Source: JACRPZ01 sp040758255 (GTDB lineage Bacteria; Nitrospirota; Thermodesulfovibrionia; UBA6902). Taken from it: DNA of 29,300 nucleotides. How positions within the stretch are numbered: the first letter of the stretch is position 1; the number at the start of each line of letters is the position of its first letter. A program made the translations under genes and the position numbers. Below the pieces are notes generated by a model. That model made no database searches and was not told where the DNA came from. It saw only the letters and a list, made by a program, of their open reading frames with translations. This document shows, piece after piece, positions 24,133 to 29,300 of this stretch. The DNA is taken from NCBI GenBank assembly GCA_040758255.1, contig JBFLVX010000011.1, positions 1 through 29,300 of the forward strand, in the 5' to 3' direction.

Positions 24133-25785
24133 ATGTTTATAGAGGGGAGAAAAGATATTCTTGCCGGCCTCATAGTCGCGGCCATCGCGTTCCTTCTTTA
24201 CGCTAACTCTCTTGGGAACGGCTTTGTATGGGACGATACTAATATTATACTTACCAATCCGGCGCTTCTCGGTTCTCCTTTTACTCTCTTCAAGAGCATT
24301 GATGTCGGCAGGGATTATGAACTGCTGCCCTATTACAGGCCTCTGACTCTCCTGACGTTTCTTATGGAGGGAAGGCTGTATGGCTTCAACCCTTCCATGA
24401 TGCATCTTATCAATATCCTTCTGCATACTGTTAACGCATTCTTGGTCTATCGTCTTGCCTTTCTGCTCATCGGGAACCGGTATACAGCGCTATTGGCAGG
24501 GCTCCTCTTCGCTCTTCACCCGATAAACACGGAAGCGGTAGATTTTATTTCAGGAGGCCGCAATACAATGTTAGCCTGCTTTTTGATACTTGCGGCATAT
24601 CTGCTCCATTACAGAAGCGTTATCCGGCATAATCTTTTCTACGGCATCGCAGGCGCGTTATGCTTTCTTGCGGGGATGTTTTCAAAGGAGGCAGCCATAG
24701 TTGTATTGCCGTTCATCATAGTGCAAGAGATTGCTCCGCTGCGCGGTGATGTGCCTCGCTCGAAATCGCGGTCAGTCTTGAGATTGTCTCCGTATTTGGC
24801 AGCCGCTGTGTGCTATCTTATCATGCGGTGGATAACGCTCTCGCACTTCGGCATCCAAAACGCTATAATTCCGGGCTTCGGTTCTGATAAGCTTCAGAGT
24901 ATCTACAAGATCCCGGAACTCTCAGTACGGCTTTTGGATAATTTATATATCATTCCCCGCTATCTTCTTGCAGTAATCTGGCCTGCAGCGCTCAGTCCGC
25001 GGTACATGATACCTGAAGACCTTAAATCTATAGCCCTGCCGCTCGCTGCTGAGTGGCTTTGCATTATAGGCATCCTTTTCTGGCTCTTTACGCGGGGACG
25101 CAGCCGGGCGGCGCTGTTTGGCCTTGCATGGCTTGTTGCATTCTATCTGCCGGTGAGCGGCATTGTCTGGTTCCCAAGCGCCCCTATGGCTGAGAGGTAT
25201 ATTTATATTCCCGCAATCGGGCTTTGGCTTATTACTGCCGATCAGGCTGTCAGGCTCTTCCCTTCCCGCGAGACTGCGCGGAAGATCGGTGTTACCGCGA
25301 CAGCGCTGTTCCTCATAATTTTGGCCGGTTTAACGGCAAGGCGCAATATGGATTGGCAAAGCGATATAACTCTATTCACGCGATTCGTTAAGCAATATCC
25401 GGATAATTTCTTTGCCCATGCGGGGTTGGGAGAGGCTTATTTTAACCTTGACAGGGAGGACGAGCAGAATCTTAAAATGGCGGAAGAGGAATTTGAAAAA
25501 GTCCTTGCCCTTAGGCCAATTCTTCCACCGGGGGTGCATACCAAGTTAGGGTATATCCGGCTGGCTCGAGGAGATTCCGAAGGAGCGGTCTATTACTATA
25601 CGATTGCATTGGGCATTTATCCTTTAGATAAAGAAGCGCTATTAAACCGGGGGATAGCAATGGAAAATCTCGGAAGGCAGGAGGAAGCGGCCGCAGATTT
25701 TAGACGTTTTCTCTCTGTGCCAGGTTATGAACTTGCTGAAGCGCGTCCGTATGCCGAGACGAGGATACGCGCGCTTACACGATGA
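24133..25785 (+). CDS. TMTC-like GT-C membrane protein with C-terminal TPRs (fourth paralogue)
   Basis: 550 residues from ATG 24133. A TTG 36 bases upstream (24097) is also in frame, but it forms the -35 box of the predicted promoter, so I prefer the ATG. The first outer loop has F-V-W-D-D-T-N, the GT-C acidic pair, then P-Y-Y-R-P-L-T-L-L-T-F. A-L-H-P-I-N-T-E-A-V and S-G-G-R-N-T-M-L-A follow. About ten membrane segments lead to three TPR-like repeats ending Y-A-E-T-R-I-R-A-L-T-R. It is a close paralogue of the gene at 21027, and the two flank the SGNH gene, suggesting a duplication that carried or bracketed it. Probable role: polyprenyl-phosphate-dependent glycosylation of an exported protein. 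Confidence 0.83.
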   Translation: MFIEGRKDILAGLIVAAIAFLLYANSLGNGFVWDDTNIILTNPALLGSPFTLFKSIDVGRDYELLPYYRPLTLLTFLMEGRLYGFNPSMMHLINILLHTVNAFLVYRLAFLLIGNRYTALLAGLLFALHPINTEAVDFISGGRNTMLACFLILAAYLLHYRSVIRHNLFYGIAGALCFLAGMFSKEAAIVVLPFIIVQEIAPLRGDVPRSKSRSVLRLSPYLAAAVCYLIMRWITLSHFGIQNAIIPGFGSDKLQSIYKIPELSVRLLDNLYIIPRYLLAVIWPAALSPRYMIPEDLKSIALPLAAEWLCIIGILFWLFTRGRSRAALFGLAWLVAFYLPVSGIVWFPSAPMAERYIYIPAIGLWLITADQAVRLFPSRETARKIGVTATALFLIILAGLTARRNMDWQSDITLFTRFVKQYPDNFFAHAGLGEAYFNLDREDEQNLKMAEEEFEKVLALRPILPPGVHTKLGYIRLARGDSEGAVYYYTIALGIYPLDKEALLNRGIAMENLGRQEEAAADFRRFLSVPGYELAEARPYAETRIRALTR

Positions 25786-26013
25786 GAGATTTGGTTTCAG
25801 GATTGGTGAAATAAGCTGTCTTGCGCTATACTTCCCAGAAGCGTCGTCCATAAAATTTCGGGAGAGCATTAAATATAGTATCGGGGTAATTTGGACAGTA
25901 ACTAAGTATCTTTAAAATCAGTCGCTTTGCGATCTTCAACAAAAATGGCCGGAAAACCGCAAAGAGAGCTTAATTATTGTCTGGTTTCCGAAAACCCTGC
26001 CGATTTCCTTTCG

Positions 26014-26022
26014 TGCTATAAT
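26014..26022 (+). promoter_or_regulatory. Extended -10 promoter for the small membrane protein
   Basis: TGCTATAAT has the extended -10 form TGnTATAAT, with a start expected near 26029. No good -35 box is seen. The preceding gap (25786-26013) has no convincing gene, only a weak inverted repeat (CTTTGCG at 25925 with CGCAAAG at 25958). Confidence 0.5.
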
Positions 26023-26050
26023 TAAATGACACTACGCAGTGTTTCAAAGT

Positions 26051-26389
26051 ATGAAAAAGGCTCTGACAATAGTTATTGGATTTATTCATGATTTTGCCGC
26101 AGGCTGCTGGGCGGCGACTGTTCTTGGCATCTATTGGCTCAGCAGGCAGGTCTTTTCCGCAGAAGTCCATGTCATCATATTCGGCCTGAAAAAGCAGATC
26201 TTCTGGGCAGGGATTGTCTGCGTTCTGACAGTATTCGCAACTGGAGCAGGGAGGTCATTTACCTATGTTGACAATGTTTATGGTACGGATGCCGAACGGG
26301 TGCGCAGGAAGATGCTAATTTTCAAACATATCTTTCTTCTTCTTATCTTCGGTCTCGGGATATGGTGGCAGTATATCATGGTCTTCTGA
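26051..26389 (+). CDS. Hypothetical small membrane protein
   Basis: 112 residues from ATG 26051; a GTG at 26039 would add four residues and neither has a clear ribosome-binding site. Three hydrophobic segments can be seen: about 4-30 (with F-I-H-D-F-A-A-G-C-W), about 47-67, and about 92-112 at the very C-terminus. The H-D-F and G-x-W residues within the first membrane segment recall small CopD/DUF-type integral membrane proteins that may bind a metal or haem, but I cannot assign a family. It is transcribed toward the BchE-like gene with a gap of 58 bases that seems to hold that gene's own promoter. Confidence 0.65.
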   Translation: MKKALTIVIGFIHDFAAGCWAATVLGIYWLSRQVFSAEVHVIIFGLKKQIFWAGIVCVLTVFATGAGRSFTYVDNVYGTDAERVRRKMLIFKHIFLLLIFGLGIWWQYIMVF

Positions 26390-26408
26390 TTGATGTATGA
26401 ATAAAGGT

Positions 26409-26438
26409 TTGCTCTATGGTATTGAAATTGCGTAAAAT
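26409..26438 (+). promoter_or_regulatory. Promoter for the BchE-like gene, near-leaderless
   Basis: TTGCTC (26409-26414) and TAAAAT (26433-26438) are 18 bases apart. A start about seven bases on falls within three bases of ATG 26448. No Shine-Dalgarno sequence precedes the ATG. Confidence 0.4.
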
Positions 26439-26447
26439 AATAAACTT

Positions 26448-27911
26448 ATGAAAAAGATACATAAAATCATGCTTATCACGCCTCCGTATCACTCAGGAGT
26501 GGTGGAGTCTGCGGGTGTGTGGCTTAATGTGGGCTTTGTTTACTTAGCAGGCAGCCTCAGGGCTGCGGGATATGCCCCGATCATATATGATGCAATGAGC
26601 CACTGGCATAAATATGATGAGATTGAAAAGAGGATAAGGGATGAAAAGCCGAATGTTGTAGCCACCACCGCCTTTACCGCTGAGATAGTGGAGGCGCTTA
26701 AACTTCTTAAGCTTGCCAAGGATATTGATCCGGAGATTATCACTGTCATCGGCAATGTACATCCCACATTTCTTTATAAAGAGGTGCTTGGAGAAAATGA
26801 CCATGTAGATTATATAGTCCGCGGAGAGGGCGAGGAGACGATTGTTGAGCTTATGAACGCTCTCTCATCAGGCGGCAGTCTCTCAAATGTCAAAGGCATT
26901 GCGTATAGGGATAACAGTGAAATTACAGCAACTGCTCAGAGGCCGTTCATTCATGATCTTGACAGCCTGCCTATGGCATGGGACCTGATTGACTGGCCTA
27001 TTTATAAATATAAGGCGATGGAGGATTCCCGTCTTGCGATAGTAAGCTCCTCAAGGGGATGCAATCAGCAGTGCAGTTTCTGCTCTCAGCAACTCTTCTG
27101 GGAGCGCAACTGGAGGGGCAGGAGCGCTGAGAACTTTGTGGCGGAGCTGGAGCATCTTAGAGACACTTACGGCGTAAATGTTGTGATGCTTGCGGATGAG
27201 ACGCCCACGTTATCAAGGAGTAGGTGGGAGAAGATACTGGATCTGCTTATAGAGAGAAATGTTGGCACTAAACTGCTTCTTGAGACACGCGTTGATGACA
27301 TAATCCGTGATGAAGATATTATGTGGAAATACAGGGACGCGCTTGTGGACCATATTTATTTAGGCGTTGAATCAACCTCACAGGCGTCGCTTGATAAATT
27401 CAAAAAGAATATCAAGGTCGAAGAATCAAAGCGCGCGCTTGACCTGATAAACGCGCAGGATATAGTGACTGAGACCTCCTTTGTGCTCGGTATGCCTGAT
27501 GATACTGTTGAGAGCATGAGAGAGACGGTTGAGCTTGCCAAGTATTATAATCCTGACCTTGCGTTCTTCCTTGCCATAGCCCCATGGCCTTATTCGGAGA
27601 TATATCCTGAGCTTAAGGACTTTGTTGTGACAAAAGACTACAGCAGATACAATCTTGTCGAGCCGGTGGTCAAGCCCAAGAGCATGACAATTCAGGAAGT
27701 GACTGATGAACTTGGAAGGGCGGCAAGAGTGTATTACATGCACAAACTTGACACGCTTGACTCAATGACCGAGAAGAAGCGCGAGTTCATGATCAAGGTT
27801 ATTCACATAATCGCAACAAGTTCCTACCTTGCAGAGACCATGAAGGGCACCTCAATGCCTGAAGAGATCAAGAAGCTCTTAGGGAAGCTGAAGGTTCCAC
27901 ACGTGATTTAA
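26448..27911 (+). CDS. BchE-like cobalamin-binding radical SAM protein
   Basis: 487 residues. The N-terminal B12-binding-type domain has G-F-V-Y-L-A-G-S-L, I-G-N-V-H-P-T-F-L-Y-K-E-V-L and V-R-G-E-G-E-E. The radical SAM core starts at S-R-G-C-N-Q-Q-C-S-F-C, with cysteines at 205, 209 and 212. Later stretches are like anaerobic Mg-protoporphyrin IX monomethyl ester cyclase (BchE): V-V-M-L-A-D-E-T-P-T, I-V-T-E-T-S-F-V-L-G, A-P-W-P-Y-S-E and V-V-K-P-K-S-M. The protein is shorter at the C-terminus than I recall for BchE. No other bacteriochlorophyll gene is in the window, so a different substrate is likely. The gene is monocistronic here, with its own predicted promoter. Confidence 0.83.
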   Translation: MKKIHKIMLITPPYHSGVVESAGVWLNVGFVYLAGSLRAAGYAPIIYDAMSHWHKYDEIEKRIRDEKPNVVATTAFTAEIVEALKLLKLAKDIDPEIITVIGNVHPTFLYKEVLGENDHVDYIVRGEGEETIVELMNALSSGGSLSNVKGIAYRDNSEITATAQRPFIHDLDSLPMAWDLIDWPIYKYKAMEDSRLAIVSSSRGCNQQCSFCSQQLFWERNWRGRSAENFVAELEHLRDTYGVNVVMLADETPTLSRSRWEKILDLLIERNVGTKLLLETRVDDIIRDEDIMWKYRDALVDHIYLGVESTSQASLDKFKKNIKVEESKRALDLINAQDIVTETSFVLGMPDDTVESMRETVELAKYYNPDLAFFLAIAPWPYSEIYPELKDFVVTKDYSRYNLVEPVVKPKSMTIQEVTDELGRAARVYYMHKLDTLDSMTEKKREFMIKVIHIIATSSYLAETMKGTSMPEEIKKLLGKLKVPHVI

Positions 27912-28009
27912 AGGCTGCCTTGCTGCTATCATTTAAGCTTTCAAAAATACGGCATAATTATCCCCCAAATGATATAGTTAAAAATATTAGATTTTTGCGA
28001 ATTTTTTTC

Positions 28010-28037
28010 TTGCATTTGTAAGAAATTGCGGTATAAT
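28010..28037 (+). promoter_or_regulatory. Promoter of the pseudopilin gene
   Basis: TTGCAT (28010-28015) and a perfect TATAAT (28032-28037) are separated by 16 bases. The transcript would start near 28044, leaving a leader of about 48 bases before ATG 28092. Confidence 0.65.
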
Positions 28038-28091
28038 GAACATTGAAGCTATATTATAAAGAGTATTTTATCAAAAAAAGGAGGGCTTAGA

Positions 28092-28631
28092 ATGAGGAAG
28101 AGACGGGACGAGGGTTTTACATTGATTGAGGTAATTGTTGTTGCAGGGATCATAGCCATACTTGCAGGGGTATTGATACCGATGATCCTGAAGGAGATTG
28201 ATGAATCAAGGACAACACGAGCAAGCGCTGATATCCGGTCGATTGCATCTGCCATACTTGTATTTAAAAAAGATACTGCCCAGTGGCCTGCGATGGATGG
28301 GACATGTGTTGCTAGTTTAACGTTGTTAACGGGTGGTGGCAACGTTCCCACTGGTCTTGGTGCAAATGGATGGGACAACACTTCTTCCACCACGATTGAC
28401 AGCCACCTTATGCTTGACGGTACCGGCTGCTATAATAACTGGAAAGGCCCATATTTGCCGAGCACGAGTGCGGATCCATGGGGAAATCAATATGTAATTA
28501 ACGCTGATAGTTTTGGTGCAGCAGCGGGGGTACCTGTATGGATCATATCAGCAGGACCGAATGGTAACCTTGACACAAATGCAAACGCAACTGCCCTTGA
28601 TAATGATGATATAGGAGCAAGGATTAAGTAA
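28092..28631 (+). CDS. Type II secretion/type IV pilus pseudopilin, GspG-like
   Basis: 179 residues. A short basic leader M-R-K-R-R-D-E-G is followed by F-T-L-I-E-V, the prepilin peptidase site (cut after Gly8, with Glu at +5 of the mature protein). A single hydrophobic helix runs to about residue 33. The C-terminal region has S-A-D-P-W-G-N-Q-Y-V-I and I-S-A-G-P-N-G-N-L-D-T, features of GspG major pseudopilins, including acidic residues near the end that bind calcium in that family. Two cysteines in the variable region could form a disulfide. AAGGAGGG at 28078-28085 is a strong ribosome-binding site. Probable role: subunit of the secretion pseudopilus. A convergent secretin gene follows. Confidence 0.85.
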   Translation: MRKRRDEGFTLIEVIVVAGIIAILAGVLIPMILKEIDESRTTRASADIRSIASAILVFKKDTAQWPAMDGTCVASLTLLTGGGNVPTGLGANGWDNTSSTTIDSHLMLDGTGCYNNWKGPYLPSTSADPWGNQYVINADSFGAAAGVPVWIISAGPNGNLDTNANATALDNDDIGARIK

Positions 28632-28647
28632 ATTCTGCCTTATTACT

Positions 28648-28685
28648 AAAAAAAGGAGGGGCGATTAATCCGCCCCTCCTTTTTT
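28648..28685. terminator. Bidirectional terminator between pseudopilin and secretin genes
   Basis: The arms AGGAGGGGCG and CGCCCCTCCT enclose a seven-base loop, with an A run before and a T run after. The hairpin can therefore end transcription from both convergent genes. Confidence 0.92.
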
Positions 28686-28705
28686 GTGGCTCTAAAAAAT
28701 ATTTT

Positions 28706-29300
28706 TTAAAAAGAATTAACTTTCCGCTTTAATTCCGGGATATCTTCAAACGGCCTGCCTGCTTTCTTTAATCTTTCTTCGTGCTCTATCTTTATGTCCT
28801 CGATAGACTTGTTGTTTAAGATGTATGGCGTCAGGAATATGACAAGTTCCGACTTCCTTTTGTCCTGTATTGTCTGCCTGAATATTGTGCCGAAAAAAGG
28901 TATATCTCCCAGCAGTGGAACCTTCCGCACTGTTTCGGTTATCTTGTCAGTTATAAGCCCTGCGATTACTATAGTCTGGCCGTTCTCGGCCTTAATCATT
29001 GTATCCAGTTCACGCACATCAATAACCGGCTTTGTACTCTTGCCGTCAGGGGATAATGAATCTTTGGTCTTCTCTGATATGCTCGGGTGTATCTGCATGG
29101 TTATCTTCCCTAAGTCGTCGACCTGGGGGGTTACATCGAGAAAGAGACCTACTTCATCAATCTGCGGGCTTGTATATGACTGGAGAATAGTCCCGTCAGC
29201 ATTTAAGTAGCTGTTGGTTACCCACGATACCTCTTTTGTGGTGAGTTTTATAACAGCCTTCTGGTTATTCATGGTGGATATTTTCGGACTTGAAAGAACA
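28706..29300 (-). CDS. Secretin C-terminal domain (GspD/PilQ family), 5'-truncated by window edge
   Basis: At least 198 residues of the C-terminal part of an outer-membrane secretin, the gated channel of type II secretion or type IV pili. The open frame continues past the internal ATG at 29272 to the window edge, reading V-L-S-S-P-K-I-S-T-M-N-N-Q-K-A, a classic secretin motif, so the ATG is not the true start. Q-T-I-V-I-A-G-L and V-P-L-L-G-D-I-P-F-F-G-T-I-F-R are the conserved signature near the C-terminus, followed by E-L-V-I-F-L-T-P-Y-I. The tail after that (~35 residues) is charged. It faces the GspG-like gene across a shared terminator; both belong to the same class of machinery but are not in one operon here. 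Confidence 0.93.
   Translation of the reverse strand, partial: VLSSPKISTMNNQKAVIKLTTKEVSWVTNSYLNADGTILQSYTSPQIDEVGLFLDVTPQVDDLGKITMQIHPSISEKTKDSLSPDGKSTKPVIDVRELDTMIKAENGQTIVIAGLITDKITETVRKVPLLGDIPFFGTIFRQTIQDKRKSELVIFLTPYILNNKSIEDIKIEHEERLKKAGRPFEDIPELKRKVNSF

Noticed and set aside
25727..25915. 62-codon ORF overlapping the end of the fourth TMTC-like gene
   Set aside because: It begins inside the TMTC coding region in another frame and has no recognisable motif.

Overview
The window looks like chromosomal DNA of an anaerobic or microaerophilic Gram-negative-type bacterium rich in c-type cytochromes. It carries a large multiheme cytochrome, a System II (ResB/CcsA) cytochrome c maturation pair, several cobalamin-binding radical SAM enzymes, a type II secretion/type IV pilus pseudopilin and a secretin. 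This combination is typical of Nitrospirota and Desulfobacterota (Geobacter-like) lineages. The taxonomic guess is inference; no rRNA, tRNA, phage, insertion sequence or CRISPR array was seen.

Layout. (1) 1-3387: 3' part of a multiheme cytochrome gene with about 12 haem motifs, followed by a strong terminator. (2) 3450-4038: gene-free stretch with a (TCAC)6 microsatellite, a degenerate array of about four GC-rich palindromic units, and a frameshifted remnant of a P-loop ATPase gene. (3) 4039-6593: a beta-propeller lipoprotein and ResB. (4) 6590-13364, minus strand: a tight six-gene operon in the order B12-type radical SAM, GT9 heptosyltransferase-like, radical SAM, radical SAM/SPASM, GT-C (GT39-like) glycosyltransferase, small membrane-anchored protein. 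(5) 13629-14453: CcsA, the partner of ResB, separated from it by that opposing operon. (6) 14509-17969: a tandem duplication of a polytopic TMTC-like GT-C protein with C-terminal TPRs. (7) 18099-23977: B12-type radical SAM, LuxE-like acyl-protein synthetase, a third TMTC-like protein, possible small ORFs, and an SGNH hydrolase/acyltransferase-like membrane protein. (8) 24133-25785: a fourth TMTC-like protein behind a promoter that predicts a leaderless mRNA. (9) 26051-27911: a small membrane protein and a BchE-like radical SAM enzyme. (10) 28092-29300: a GspG-like pseudopilin and, convergent across a bidirectional terminator, the C-terminal part of a secretin that runs off the window.

How the parts may work together. 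ResB and CcsA would export and attach haem for cytochromes such as the first gene. The central 20 kb is dominated by membrane glycosyltransferases of the GT-C fold (four TMTC-like and one GT39-like), a GT9 enzyme, five radical SAM enzymes, one acyl-activating enzyme and one SGNH enzyme. The most economical reading is one or two loci that build and decorate an unusual surface or secreted glycoconjugate, possibly an acylated protein glycan; this is inference from neighbourhood and family. The points most worth checking are the radical SAM plus glycosyltransferase operon, the LuxE/TMTC/SGNH cassette, and the duplicated TMTC gene, whose two copies share a block of about 1,000 bases without visible mismatch flanked by diverged ends.
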